Assembly: GCA_030345135.1 (NCBI GenBank)
Contig: CP128386.1
Location: forward strand, 3,373,677-3,437,676
Length of the DNA stretch: 64,000 nt
Direction: 5' to 3'
Source of the DNA: Chitinophagaceae bacterium DXS
GTDB taxonomy: Bacteria > Bacteroidota > Bacteroidia > Chitinophagales > Chitinophagaceae
Part shown: one piece after another, positions 26,838 through 35,311 of the stretch
How positions within the stretch are numbered: the stretch's first letter is position 1
Layout of the letters: each line of letters starts with the position of its first letter
Program-made: the position numbers and the translations under genes
Notes under the pieces: model-generated
Seen by the model: only the letters and a program-made list of their open reading frames with translations
Database searches by the model: none
Told to the model about the DNA's origin: nothing

Positions 26838-29254
26838 TTGTTGAAGTTTAAGGGTACGCTTACCTTAAAAGTAAAATTGCGGCCCATATTAAATACGCCT
26901 GTGCGGCCTGTTACATTGTTTTCTGCGGTGTATTTCAATCTGCTGAGATGGTTTTGATAAGCTATATCTCCAAGGTTGTTGCCTGCAATGTTTATCGAGA
27001 ATAGCGTCCTGCCCTTGCTCGCAATATCAGCTCCGATGCCTGCATTTATCAACCAGTAATCGCTTGTAGCAGTTTCCGTATTATACCCTGTAAAGGGATG
27101 GCTTTGCTTAAAATTGTAATCGCTTTGCAGGCTTACATAAAAGTTTTTGATGGATTTTCCCTTGGTAAGAAAATTACCTCTAAGCTCGGAAAATAATCTT
27201 GCGGCAGGAATCATTGGCACGTTGGAAGATCCGTCAAGTGCCTCTTTAAATTGTGCCCTCGTATAAGAAAAGCTGTTTTCAAAATGGAGCCAGTCCAACG
27301 GGTGCGGATGGATATCGATGGTTGCTTCTCCACCATATAAATATGCATCATGCTGAGAAAAACGAAATACATTTAATAAGGCACCTGTTTCGCTATCAAC
27401 AATGATTGAATCCTGGCCTGCGCCATTCAATACTTTCTGATAAAAGATGTAATTGCTGATGTTATTGTAGAATAAGCTTGCATTAATGGAAACGTGTTCC
27501 GTATTAATATCAACTCCGCCATCAACCTGGAAACTAACTTCAGAAGAAAGATTCTTCTCGCCAACTTCATAACGATTGGTGCCTTCGTGCGCACCGTTGC
27601 TGGCTAATTCTGCAAAATTGGGAGCACGGAAACCACGAGCCACATTCAGCTTCAACGTAACTAGTTTGGATACTTCATAGCTCAGGCCGGCACTTCCAGA
27701 AACGTTGGCAAAATTCTTTTCAAACGGAGCAAATTTCTGTTCATTGTCAACCAGCATTTGTTTCCCTTCTGCATGCCTGTTATCTACACGCAGACCACCA
27801 CTTAACTGCAATCCATTCTTATAATATTGTGTATAGATAAACCCTCCAATATCAAACAATGAATAATCAGGTATTATTACTTCTTCTGCCCTGTTGGTGT
27901 TGGTTTGCGACATTCCCGTTATACCAAAGCTTGTCTTCCATTCTTTTTTACCGGTTAAATGATAGCGCGCGGCATAAGTAATTGTTTTCAGATCAAAATA
28001 GGCATTTGGCACATCCACCGCATCTATGTTGCCAAACTCGCGGCGTTGATTGCGCTGGTAGCCCAGTGTTACGTCCAGTTTATTTTTGCCGATGTTAAAA
28101 CTATTGTCAGCCGTTACTTTGAAATGCCCGATGTGCTGGTAAGGAATTAAGGGGGTAATGCTTTTAAAATCATTGTCAGTTGCAATTTCTTCTCCTCCGC
28201 TTACTGCTTTAATAAACTTTCCGGTAGCGGAGTCCCGATCACCTTCCACCATTCCTGCCTTTAAATTAAAGTCGCTGACATACAACCTCGTAAAGCCCCA
28301 CCTTCCGGCATAGCCAGCCATCGCACCAAAATTATGTTCGGCAAATTTTGAATTGAATACATAACCGTCATATTGGTTTTTGTAGTCGTGAGAAGCTTTA
28401 TATGTGCCATAAGCATTCCAGCTAAAGCCATTTTTTGTACCGCCAATGTTACCGTTAAATCCACGCAGGGCACTATTGGTTTGATATTCGGCCAAAACGT
28501 TTCCTTTTATTGTTCCTTCGGGCGCCGGCACCTGGCTTTGAATGTTAATTACGCCTGCAATAGCATCGCTTCCGTACATCATAGAAGCCGGCCCTTTGAG
28601 CACTTCTATTTTCTGAACATTGTAATCATCTATTTCAATACCATGCTCATCACCCCATTGTTGGCCTTCCTGTCTTACGCCATCATTTATTACTACAACT
28701 CTGTTATACCCAAGGCCGCGGATAAAGGGCTTGGCAATAGCCGGACCGGTAGTTACCACAGAAACGCCCGGAACGGCCTTACTTAAACCTTCCATTACAT
28801 TTGTAGATGATACATGCAATAAATCATTTTGCCTTAACACGCTTACCGGCTGCGGAGATAACCGTAAACGGATGGCAGAGGCCACGCCGGTTACCGTTAC
28901 AGCCTCCTGCTCAACAATTGCCGGCTTTAGCGTATAATTTTTTTCCGTATTGCCTTTAATAATTACCGTTTCCAATATACTCGTATAGCCCTGGTAAGAT
29001 ATCTCTACAAGGTATTTGCCTTCTTTAACACCTGTTGTTTTAAACTCACCGTTATTGTTGGCAATAGCACCGGCGTTTGCATCATGAATAATAATACTTG
29101 CCTGAGGTAAAGGCTTGCCTGAAGTTTCATCCCTTACAGTACCCGATAAATAAGATTTTTCAGTGGTTGCAGTAGAGCGGTTAGCCTTTTGCGCCGTTGC
29201 ATATACTCCTAAAAGCAACGTGGCAAAAAAGATTGAAAGTCGTAGCATATTCAT
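26834..29254 (-). CDS. TonB-dependent outer-membrane receptor with carboxypeptidase-like N-domain
   Basis: 806 aa. Signal peptide, then a carboxypeptidase D-like domain (LSGTVRDETSGKPLPQASIII to VEISYQGYTSILETV), plug domain (VMEGLSKAVPGVSVVTTGP, IEVLKGPASMMYGSDAIAGVIN) and barrel ending in FTFKVSVPLNFNN. It is not a SusC protein and has no SusD partner. The plug carries EGQQWGDEHGIEIDD and a barrel strand has IDIHPHPLDWLHFENSF, His/Asp/Glu-rich stretches that would suit a metal ligand. Together with the paired operator-like sites at its promoter I suspect a metal-responsive receptor, possibly zinc, but this is inference. The stop is within an AATTGAAA array. Confidence 0.88.
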   Translation of the reverse strand: MNMLRLSIFFATLLLGVYATAQKANRSTATTEKSYLSGTVRDETSGKPLPQASIIIHDANAGAIANNNGEFKTTGVKEGKYLVEISYQGYTSILETVIIKGNTEKNYTLKPAIVEQEAVTVTGVASAIRLRLSPQPVSVLRQNDLLHVSSTNVMEGLSKAVPGVSVVTTGPAIAKPFIRGLGYNRVVVINDGVRQEGQQWGDEHGIEIDDYNVQKIEVLKGPASMMYGSDAIAGVINIQSQVPAPEGTIKGNVLAEYQTNSALRGFNGNIGGTKNGFSWNAYGTYKASHDYKNQYDGYVFNSKFAEHNFGAMAGYAGRWGFTRLYVSDFNLKAGMVEGDRDSATGKFIKAVSGGEEIATDNDFKSITPLIPYQHIGHFKVTADNSFNIGKNKLDVTLGYQRNQRREFGNIDAVDVPNAYFDLKTITYAARYHLTGKKEWKTSFGITGMSQTNTNRAEEVIIPDYSLFDIGGFIYTQYYKNGLQLSGGLRVDNRHAEGKQMLVDNEQKFAPFEKNFANVSGSAGLSYEVSKLVTLKLNVARGFRAPNFAELASNGAHEGTNRYEVGEKNLSSEVSFQVDGGVDINTEHVSINASLFYNNISNYIFYQKVLNGAGQDSIIVDSETGALLNVFRFSQHDAYLYGGEATIDIHPHPLDWLHFENSFSYTRAQFKEALDGSSNVPMIPAARLFSELRGNFLTKGKSIKNFYVSLQSDYNFKQSHPFTGYNTETATSDYWLINAGIGADIASKGRTLFSINIAGNNLGDIAYQNHLSRLKYTAENNVTGRTGVFNMGRNFTFKVSVPLNFNN

Positions 29255-29262
29255 TTTTTGTT

Positions 29263-29312
29263 ACAATGTTGCAAATATAGGGGTTTATTATTTTTTTCAA
29301 CAATGTTGCAAA
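29263..29312 (-). promoter_or_regulatory. Promoter with paired operator-like sites for the TonB receptor
   Basis: The minus strand has TTG at 29300-29298 (-33 type, with a second TTG at 29303-29301), then 18 nt, then an exact TATATTTG (29279-29272), 17 nt before the receptor ATG. The 13-mer ACAATGTTGCAAA occurs twice on the plus strand (29263-29275 and 29300-29312): one copy overlaps the -7 element and the other the -33 region. The distal copy is part of the palindrome CAACA-T-TGTTG. Two sites embracing the core promoter is the layout of a repressor-controlled promoter. Confidence 0.6.
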
Positions 29313-29396
29313 AATTAATTCATTGTAAACATTTGTCGATTCATGCAGCATTGCATTAATTTTTTTGTCTAAATTTATGGGTACTTCAAATACCTT

Positions 29397-29975
29397 ATGA
29401 CCGAAGAAGCACTCATTTACGGTTGTCTCCAGAACGATCCCACAGCACAAAGGGAGCTGTACAACAGGTACAGTCCTAAAATGCTATCGGTTTGTTACAG
29501 GTACGCGCAGAACCGGGAAGACGCCGAAGACATGCTTCAGGAGGGTTTCATTAAGGTTTTTACCCAAATAAATACATTTCAGAATAAAGGAGCTTTTGAG
29601 GGTTGGGTTAGGAAAGTCATCGTTCATACTTGTATCAATTTTTTAAAAAAATACAAGAAATTTAATGAGAACGTTGATCTGGCTTACGCCACCTATCTGC
29701 AGGTAAAGGAAGAAACCATTCCTTCACTAATGCAGGCGAAGCAGGTGGTTGAATGCATAAGACTTTTACCCGTTGGATATAAAACAGTCTTAAACCTTTA
29801 TGCTATTGAAGGGTACAGTCACAAAGAAATCGCAGAAATGTTGGAAATAGAAGAAAGTACAAGCAGAAGCCAATATACCAGGGCAAAAGCCATGCTGGAA
29901 GCCATTCTGATAAAGAAGAAAATATTGGAAAAGCCGGAAGCAGATCTGGCACTGCATGTTGTGTTTAAAAAATAA
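29397..29975 (+). CDS. ECF-type RNA polymerase sigma factor
   Basis: 192 aa. Region 2 (about residues 22-90) has LYNRYSPKMLSVCYRYAQNREDAEDMLQEGFIKVF and region 4 (about 125-175) has the helix-turn-helix GYSHKEIAEMLEIEESTSRSQY. The length and missing regions 1 and 3 define the ECF group. It starts 142 bp from the divergent TonB receptor and 15 nt upstream of a membrane-anchored barrel protein that occupies the position of an anti-sigma factor. A TAAATTTA element at 29370-29377 could be its promoter. Whether it controls the divergent receptor is untested. Confidence 0.92.
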   Translation: MTEEALIYGCLQNDPTAQRELYNRYSPKMLSVCYRYAQNREDAEDMLQEGFIKVFTQINTFQNKGAFEGWVRKVIVHTCINFLKKYKKFNENVDLAYATYLQVKEETIPSLMQAKQVVECIRLLPVGYKTVLNLYAIEGYSHKEIAEMLEIEESTSRSQYTRAKAMLEAILIKKKILEKPEADLALHVVFKK

Positions 29976-29990
29976 CCAGGACTAAACGTA

Positions 29991-31409
29991 ATGAGGAGCC
30001 CATTACATAATGATGATTTTGAAAGTTTTCTTCAAAAGCAGGTGAATCAGCATCGGATGTATGCTGCCGACCAGATTTGGAGGAACATTCAGGAAGAACT
30101 GCATGGCAAAAGCCGGTGGCCCGCTCTTACATTTACTGCTATTGCTGTTATTGCTCTTCTCGTTGCCGGAACACTTCTTGTAAAGCCTGAAAAAAGACTT
30201 CAAAACGTCGAACTATATGCCCGGACGCATGCAAAAGCGCAACAACCGGCGCCTGAAAAATCAGGCGATGGCTACCAAACTATCGAAGAACGCATTTTAC
30301 CCAATACTGTAACTGAAAAGACAATAGCTGCGGTAAAAAACAAGCTGAACGGTCAGCAGGTTCAACAGGAAAACCCTGCCGGCGACCTGGTTGCGAAAGT
30401 GGATGAAGCAAACCTTTCAGCCGTTTCAGATAAAAAGACAGTTGCAAAACCTGATTTAAAAAATGACGAAGTAACACTCGCCAAACTGAATAACGTTGAT
30501 GTTACAGAATTATCTCAGGCTATTATCATAAATAACCCGGCAAATTTGCTGGCGTTAACATCGCCTTTAACCAATCAGGCTATAGCAGATGAACAACTTT
30601 CCAATCATGCTCCGCTTCCGATAGAATTTACATTGTCAAAACCCAAGGCGTCCAGCATGAAGCAATATTCATTCTTACAGCGCCTGGCTTTACAATTTTA
30701 TATAACACCTTCTTCAAGCTACCGCACTTTAATTGATGATAAATCACAGAGAATCAATTCAAGTTACCTTAACAACACGCCATTGGCAAATACGTCACTT
30801 GACGCGAACAGCGCGGTAAAACAAAAACCGGCCATGGGTATAGAAATAGGCCTTGGCGTTGGTTACAATCTGAGCAAAAGGTTTATGATCAAATCCGGGC
30901 TTCAGTTTAACGCCAGACAATATAATATTGAAGCATATAATGTTCCGACTCAGCAAACTTCAGTCGGCCTGGGATACGACAATGTGTACAGAACAACCTC
31001 TTCCTACAGCACTACTCCTGCCGGAAGTACTTCAGTTACAACCATACAGAATAAAACTTACGAGTTGTCGTTGCCAATTGGCGCTGATTACAGGATCCTT
31101 CGTTCAGGTTCTGGTAAAGTAGCATGGAACGTGGCGGCTTCCATTCAACCAACTTATACTTTTGACAAAGAACCATTCCTTCTCAGCACCGATCTGAAAA
31201 ATTATGCGGACGGAACCGACCTGATGAGAAAATGGAATTTCAATTCCTCTATAGAAACTTATGTAAGTTTCCAATCAGGAAAATACAGGTGGCAAATAGG
31301 CCCGCAGTTCCGTTACCAGGTACTGCCAACTTACATCAAGAATTACCCGATCAAGGAACACTTGTTTGATTACGGCATCAAGGTTGGATTTAGCAAGAGG
31401 CTGAAGTAG
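29991..31409 (+). CDS. Inner-membrane-anchored protein with C-terminal outer-membrane beta-barrel; putative sigma partner
   Basis: 472 aa. Residues 1-40 are soluble and charged (FESFLQKQVNQHRMYAADQ). One membrane span (about 44-63, TFTAIAVIALLVAGTLLV) is followed by an extended Ala/Lys/Gln/Asn-rich region to about residue 225. The C-terminal part is a predicted barrel (MGIEIGLGVGYNLSKRFMIK, YELSLPIGADYRIL, WQIGPQFRYQVLP, YGIKVGFSKRLK). The gene follows an ECF sigma gene by 15 nt, where an anti-sigma factor is expected, but no standard anti-sigma domain is recognisable. The layout could span the envelope. Assignment is by topology only. The stop TAG runs straight into a GGTATCA array. Confidence 0.65.
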   Translation: MRSPLHNDDFESFLQKQVNQHRMYAADQIWRNIQEELHGKSRWPALTFTAIAVIALLVAGTLLVKPEKRLQNVELYARTHAKAQQPAPEKSGDGYQTIEERILPNTVTEKTIAAVKNKLNGQQVQQENPAGDLVAKVDEANLSAVSDKKTVAKPDLKNDEVTLAKLNNVDVTELSQAIIINNPANLLALTSPLTNQAIADEQLSNHAPLPIEFTLSKPKASSMKQYSFLQRLALQFYITPSSSYRTLIDDKSQRINSSYLNNTPLANTSLDANSAVKQKPAMGIEIGLGVGYNLSKRFMIKSGLQFNARQYNIEAYNVPTQQTSVGLGYDNVYRTTSSYSTTPAGSTSVTTIQNKTYELSLPIGADYRILRSGSGKVAWNVAASIQPTYTFDKEPFLLSTDLKNYADGTDLMRKWNFNSSIETYVSFQSGKYRWQIGPQFRYQVLPTYIKNYPIKEHLFDYGIKVGFSKRLK

Positions 31410-31509
31410 GTAAGGTATCAGGCATTAGGTGTCAGGTATCAGGTTTGGTGTGTGCAATAAGGCGTTAGCAGCCACAATTTTCAATTCTCCATTTTCAATT
31501 GTCAATTAC
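31407..31509. repeat. Stop-anchored GGTATCA array plus inverted AATTGAC array
   Basis: From the TAG stop at 31407-31409 the words GGTATCA, GGCATTA, GGTGTCA, GGTATCA follow in exact 7-nt register. After about 35 nt, the CAATTTTCAATTCTCC and TTTTCAATTGTCAATT words (31478-31507) appear in the other orientation just before the next gene. Confidence 0.75.
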
Positions 31510-31510
31510 C

Positions 31511-31518
31511 TAATTTCG
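31511..31518 (+). promoter_or_regulatory. -7-like element before the 31523 lipoprotein
   Basis: TAATTTCG differs from TAnnTTTG by one base and is followed by 4 nt and the ATG at 31523, the same leaderless spacing seen for batD and tsaE. Confidence 0.35.
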
Positions 31519-31522
31519 TTTG

Positions 31523-32101
31523 ATGAAAAAAATTGTTGCCGTCGCGACACTATTGGTTTTATTTTCCTGCAATTCAAAAAACACTCCGGAAGAGGGCGCT
31601 AAAATTATCAACAACGATTCAACTGTTTTTTATCCCATCCGCCAGTTTTTTACAGAAGACAAAAAGGATGTAGACAGTACGCCTTATTTTCTTTACAGGA
31701 TTGCAGAGAAAGATGGCAGGCGTGATTCCACACCCATTTCAAAACGGACTTTTGATAGCCTGGCAAGCATGTTCACCGCCTTTGATATAAATGATACTTC
31801 GGTAAAGAAATATTACGAGGAAAATGTCTTTAACGATCTTACAACAAACAGCATTACGTTAAGTTACAGGAGCATAAATAAGCGATTGCCGGTTCAGAGT
31901 ATTGACGTGCTGCTAAACAACGAGAGCCAAAGGGTAAAGCGAATATTTGTAAGCAAATTGAGCAATAAAGGCGACACCGTGATAATAGATAAAATGGGAT
32001 GGAAAGCAAATGAAAGCTTTTACATAAACAGGCTGATCCAGCTTCCGGGAGGAAAGGAACAATCTGAAAAAAATACCGTAATATGGAATAAAAAAAATTG
32101 A
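31523..32101 (+). CDS. Hypothetical lipoprotein
   Basis: 192 aa from the ATG at 31523; a TTG one codon earlier is possible. The leader KKIVAVATLLVLFSC contains a lipobox with Cys near residue 16. The mature part is soluble, Lys/Asp/Ser-rich, with no domain that I recognise (TVFYPIRQFFTEDKKDVDSTP near the N-terminus, MGWKANESFYINRLIQLPGG near the C-terminus). It lies between the ECF sigma pair and uvrC and has its own -7-like element. The last codons AAT-TGA are part of an AATTGAAA array. Confidence 0.7.
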   Translation: MKKIVAVATLLVLFSCNSKNTPEEGAKIINNDSTVFYPIRQFFTEDKKDVDSTPYFLYRIAEKDGRRDSTPISKRTFDSLASMFTAFDINDTSVKKYYEENVFNDLTTNSITLSYRSINKRLPVQSIDVLLNNESQRVKRIFVSKLSNKGDTVIIDKMGWKANESFYINRLIQLPGGKEQSEKNTVIWNKKN

Positions 32102-32180
32102 AAATTGAAAGTTGAAAATTGACAATTAAGAACTCCGCCGCCGGCTTCATTTTCAATTATCAATTTTCAATTGTCAATTA
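32097..32180. repeat. Inverted AATTGAAA / TTTTCAATT arrays between lipoprotein and uvrC
   Basis: ATTGAAAATTGAAAGTTGAA words start in the lipoprotein stop codon (to about 32130), and CATTTTCAATTATCAATT words run back from 32148 to 32180. The two arms are nearly perfect complements over about 30 nt with an ~18-nt loop, the most stable-looking stem of this type in the window. Confidence 0.85.
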
Positions 32181-32188
32181 GTGTAATT

Positions 32189-34000
32189 ATGACATCTGCA
32201 GAATTTCAACAAATAGCACATAAAATTCCGGTACAGCCGGGTATTTACAAATATTTTGATTCAAAAGGGGATCTTATATACGTTGGGAAGGCCAAAAGCC
32301 TTCGCAAACGGGTAAGCTCGTACTTCAATAAAACTTTCTCAGGTTATAAGACGCATGAACTGGTTCAGCGCGTTCATCATATCGAATTTACCATTGTAGG
32401 TTCAGAGCAGGATGCTTTCCTTTTGGAAAATTCACTCATCAAACAATTTCAACCCAAATACAACATCAACCTGAAAGACGATAAATCTTATCCCTTTATC
32501 GTCATCAAAAAAGAACCTTTTCCACGGATCTTTCTCACCAGGAGAAAGATCAATGATGGCTCCGAGTACCTGGGGCCGTTTACTTCCGCAGGAAAAGTGC
32601 GCGAATTGATCGGCTTCATCCGCCAGTTTATTCCGTTAAGAACCTGCAAATTGAATTTAACCAAAGAAGCCATACAAAGAGGTAAGTTCAAAGTTTGCCT
32701 GGAGTATCATTTGGGAAATTGCAAAGGCCCGTGTGAGGGTTTACAGTCGGAGGAGGATTACGCAGAAGCATTGCAAGAGGTTCGACAGATGTTGAAAGGA
32801 AACCTCTCACCCGTATTTGAAAAGCTCAAGGCGCAAATGCAGGAACATGCGATGAATCTTCAGTTTGAAAAAGCAGAGCAAGTAAGAAAAAAGATCGATT
32901 ACCTGGAAAGCTACCAGGCAAAATCAATCATTGTAAGCAGGCATATTGGAACGCTGGATGTTTTTTCTATTTTGAAGGAAGATGAAACGGCATATGTAAA
33001 CTACCTGATGGTAGAAAACGGAACGATTGTCCAAACTCATACCATTGAACTGGAAACAAAGCTGGAAGAAACGGAGAACGAAGTATTGGAGTTTGCAGTC
33101 GGCAACCTGCGCGAGACATTTAATAGCCTTGCAAGAGAAATTGTACTGCCATTCGAAATAGATTACCCCGAAGAAACGGTTACCGTAACAGTTCCCAAAG
33201 GTGGCGATAAAAAGAAGCTGCTCGAGCTGTCCCAAAAGAATGTAAACTACTTTAAAGAAGAACTGCGCAAGAAGAAAATACTCGCGCTGGAAGGCAAGAG
33301 TGATATGGAAAAGAAAAAAGTGCTTTACCAGCTACAGGAAGCATTGCATCTTAGAGAAGCGCCTGTTCATATTGAGTGCTTTGATAATTCCAACTTCCAG
33401 GGCAGTTTTCCCGTTTCAGCAATGGTTTGCTTCAGAGATGGAGTTCCGAGTAAAAAGGACTACAGACATTATAATGTAAAGACCGTTGAGGGCATCAATG
33501 ACTTCGCTACCATGAAGGAAGTTGTTTACCGCAGGTATAAGCGTTTAAAGGACGAAGAAACGTCACTTCCGCAACTGGTCATTATAGATGGAGGGAAGGG
33601 ACAATTAGGTGCTGCAATGGAAAGCATAAGAGAACTGGACCTGGTGGGCAAGATGACCGTTGTTGGGCTGGCGAAAAATGAAGAGGAAATATTTTTTCCG
33701 GGTGATCAACAATCTATTAAGTTGCCCTGGGACAGTGAGAGCCTGAAGCTGGTGCGGAGAATAAGGGATGAAGTGCACCGCTTTGGCATTACGTTCCATC
33801 GCCAGAAACGATCAAAAGGCACGTTTGTAAACGAGTTGGAAAGCATTAAAGGAATAGGCCAGCAAACAGCGACGCAATTGCTACAGCATTTTAAGTCTGT
33901 AGGCAATATAAAAACAAAATCCGCTGATGAAATCGCCCAGGTAATAGGCAAATCAAAAGCGGATATTGTGGTGAATTATTTTGCAGAAAAACAGAAATAG
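32189..34000 (+). CDS. uvrC: Excinuclease ABC subunit C
   Basis: 603 aa from the ATG at 32189; an in-frame TTG 18 nt earlier lies in the word array and is unlikely. GIY-YIG nuclease domain (PGIYKYFDSKGDLIYVGKAK; 3' incision), UVR motif (MNLQFEKAEQVRKKIDYLE, about 195-230, UvrB contact), RNase H-like UvrC domain for the 5' incision (IECFDNSNFQGSFPVSAMV and VIIDGGKGQLGAAM), and a C-terminal helix-hairpin-helix (ESIKGIGQQTATQLLQHF). It is complete and of usual length. It makes both cuts in nucleotide excision repair together with UvrA/B, which are encoded elsewhere. Confidence 0.96.
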   Translation: MTSAEFQQIAHKIPVQPGIYKYFDSKGDLIYVGKAKSLRKRVSSYFNKTFSGYKTHELVQRVHHIEFTIVGSEQDAFLLENSLIKQFQPKYNINLKDDKSYPFIVIKKEPFPRIFLTRRKINDGSEYLGPFTSAGKVRELIGFIRQFIPLRTCKLNLTKEAIQRGKFKVCLEYHLGNCKGPCEGLQSEEDYAEALQEVRQMLKGNLSPVFEKLKAQMQEHAMNLQFEKAEQVRKKIDYLESYQAKSIIVSRHIGTLDVFSILKEDETAYVNYLMVENGTIVQTHTIELETKLEETENEVLEFAVGNLRETFNSLAREIVLPFEIDYPEETVTVTVPKGGDKKKLLELSQKNVNYFKEELRKKKILALEGKSDMEKKKVLYQLQEALHLREAPVHIECFDNSNFQGSFPVSAMVCFRDGVPSKKDYRHYNVKTVEGINDFATMKEVVYRRYKRLKDEETSLPQLVIIDGGKGQLGAAMESIRELDLVGKMTVVGLAKNEEEIFFPGDQQSIKLPWDSESLKLVRRIRDEVHRFGITFHRQKRSKGTFVNELESIKGIGQQTATQLLQHFKSVGNIKTKSADEIAQVIGKSKADIVVNYFAEKQK

Positions 34001-34004
34001 CCAT

Positions 34005-34172
34005 GTAAGATGTACGATTTTAGATGTACGATGTGTAATGTACTTTATCAAAATCAACCTGCACCTAAGTACGAAGTACGATTTACGAAGTACTCGACTG
34101 CAACAGGCTTATGAAACTCAAGCCGGCCTGTATTTATCAGCTCACAGCTGATAGCTAATAGCTGATAGCTCC
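34005..34172. repeat. TGTACGAT/AGTACGAAG and GCTGATA arrays between convergent uvrC and protease genes
   Basis: After the uvrC stop come GTAAGATGTACGATTTTAG words (34003-34040), then the partly complementary AAGTACGATTTACGAAGTACT (34067-34094). After a 40-nt gap follow AGCTGATAGCTAATAGCTGA words (34138-34170) that abut the minus-strand protease TAA stop. Confidence 0.7.
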
Positions 34173-34859
34173 TTAGTTTCTGTTTCTGTTTCCCAGGAAA
34201 ATGAAAATATACTGTACCAGGGTAACCAGGCTGGCCAATGCGGCAACAACATAGGTCATGGCGGCCCATTTCAGGGCGTCTTTTGCTTTATCATGCTCTT
34301 GCCCGCGGGTTATATTGGTGCTGTTTAACCAAACCAGGGCCCTGTTGCTGGCATCAAATTCTACAGGCAACGTAATCAGCGAGAAAATGGTTGTCATTGC
34401 AAAAAGGAAAATTCCAATTAATAACAAGGCAGGAAATACTTTAATCATCAAAATCCCGCCCAGCAAAACCCACTGCACAATATTACTGCTGAACTGAACA
34501 ATAGGTACCAGTTTGCTACGCATTGTCAACCAACGGTAAGCGGTTGCGTGTTGAACCGCATGCCCGCACTCATGGGCTGCAACAGCAGCTGCCGCAATAC
34601 TGCTTCCCTGGTAAACTTCAGGGCTAAGATTAACGGTCTTGTCCAGCGGATTATAATGGTCTGTAAGATGTCCCTCAACAGAGGTTACTGTTACATCATA
34701 AATGTTGTTATCCCGAAGCATTTTTTCAGCCACTTGCCGCCCTGTCAAACCGCTCGAAAGTGGCTCCTGACTGTAGTGCGCAAACTTGCTTTTGAGCACC
34801 ATCGAAACCAGCATACTAATACCCACAAAAAGAAGGGAAACAAGGAAAATTGAGTTCAT
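34173..34859 (-). CDS. Neutral zinc metallopeptidase, YugP-like membrane protein
   Basis: 228 aa. N-terminal membrane span, then the zinc-binding motif HECGH at residues 96-100 (HExxH type), followed by two or three further membrane segments (VQFSSNIVQWVLLGGILMI, FPALLLIGIFLFAMTTIFSL, TYVVAALASLVTLVQYIFIF). This matches the Zn_peptidase_2/YugP family, membrane-embedded metalloproteases whose substrates are mostly unknown. Possible -7 element TATCTTTT upstream on the minus strand. Its stop is followed after 2 nt by a GCTATCA array. Confidence 0.88.
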   Translation of the reverse strand: MNSIFLVSLLFVGISMLVSMVLKSKFAHYSQEPLSSGLTGRQVAEKMLRDNNIYDVTVTSVEGHLTDHYNPLDKTVNLSPEVYQGSSIAAAAVAAHECGHAVQHATAYRWLTMRSKLVPIVQFSSNIVQWVLLGGILMIKVFPALLLIGIFLFAMTTIFSLITLPVEFDASNRALVWLNSTNITRGQEHDKAKDALKWAAMTYVVAALASLVTLVQYIFIFLGNRNRN

Positions 34860-35047
34860 TTTTTCTTATTTAAAAGATAGTCTACAAATAATTAACCAAC
34901 TCAGAAACAATGACTTATTGTACCTCGCGTACGCTTCCAAAGGTCATAATGACATAATAAATTTATGAAATATTACAATTTGGGCAAAATGTCAGTATTA
35001 ACCGGCTATTTTAGGGGTTGAAAGTTATCAACAAGGGTAAAAATTAA

Positions 35048-35078
35048 TTTTGAAATGTGCCTCATTATTGTAATTTAG
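35048..35078 (+). promoter_or_regulatory. Candidate promoter of a short orphan transcript
   Basis: TTTTG at 35048-35052, an 18-nt spacer and TAATTTAG at 35071-35078 (one mismatch to TAnnTTTG) match the Bacteroidota -33/-7 layout. The nearest downstream element is a terminator, not a gene. Confidence 0.5.
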
Positions 35079-35083
35079 TGGCA

Positions 35084-35137
35084 GAATTTAATGGGTTAGT
35101 AAGTAAAAGGTCGGTAGCCATACCGGCCTTTTTACTG
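35084..35137 (+). ncRNA. Candidate ~50-nt small RNA or radA leader
   Basis: If transcription starts about 6 nt after the -7 element, an RNA of about 50 nt would end at the U-tract of the 35105-35136 hairpin. There is no open frame of note inside. Alternatively the unit is an attenuator in a long radA leader, but radA has its own -7 element 4 nt before its ATG. Unproven. Confidence 0.35.
35105..35136 (+). terminator. Strong intrinsic terminator with no upstream gene
   Basis: AAAAGGTCGGTA (35105-35116) pairs with TACCGGCCTTTT (35121-35132) over 12 bp with one G-U pair and a GCCA tetraloop, followed by further T. Both flanking genes point away from it, so neither needs it as a 3' end. Confidence 0.75.
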
Positions 35138-35299
35138 TCCGGAAGTTTCTCTTTTAACTACCACAAAACTCACTTAAAAAATCAGGTACTTTCATCAAAA
35201 CTGTCAACAAATCTCACCTCGTTATTGTTCTTCGCGAAGATTTATTCGCACTAAAAATGGAACTGATCTTTTGCATAAAATTTCAACGCATAACTCTTC

Positions 35300-35307
35300 T
35301 ATCTTTA
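35300..35307 (+). promoter_or_regulatory. -7 element of radA, leaderless arrangement
   Basis: TATCTTTA, one mismatch to TAnnTTTG, is 4 nt before the radA ATG at 35312. Confidence 0.45.
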
Positions 35308-35311
35308 CCGC

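Larger units (their letters stand above)
34860..35311. other. Divergent intergenic region before radA, with an orphan promoter-terminator unit
   Basis: 452 bp between the divergent starts of the zinc protease and radA, with no protein gene that I can support. It holds the unit at 35048-35136 and the radA -7 element at 35300-35307. The rest is A+T-rich without word arrays. Confidence 0.6.

Noticed and set aside
32171-32188. Earlier TTG start of uvrC
   Set aside because: It lies in the AATTGAC array; the ATG at 32189 gives the normal UvrC N-terminus.
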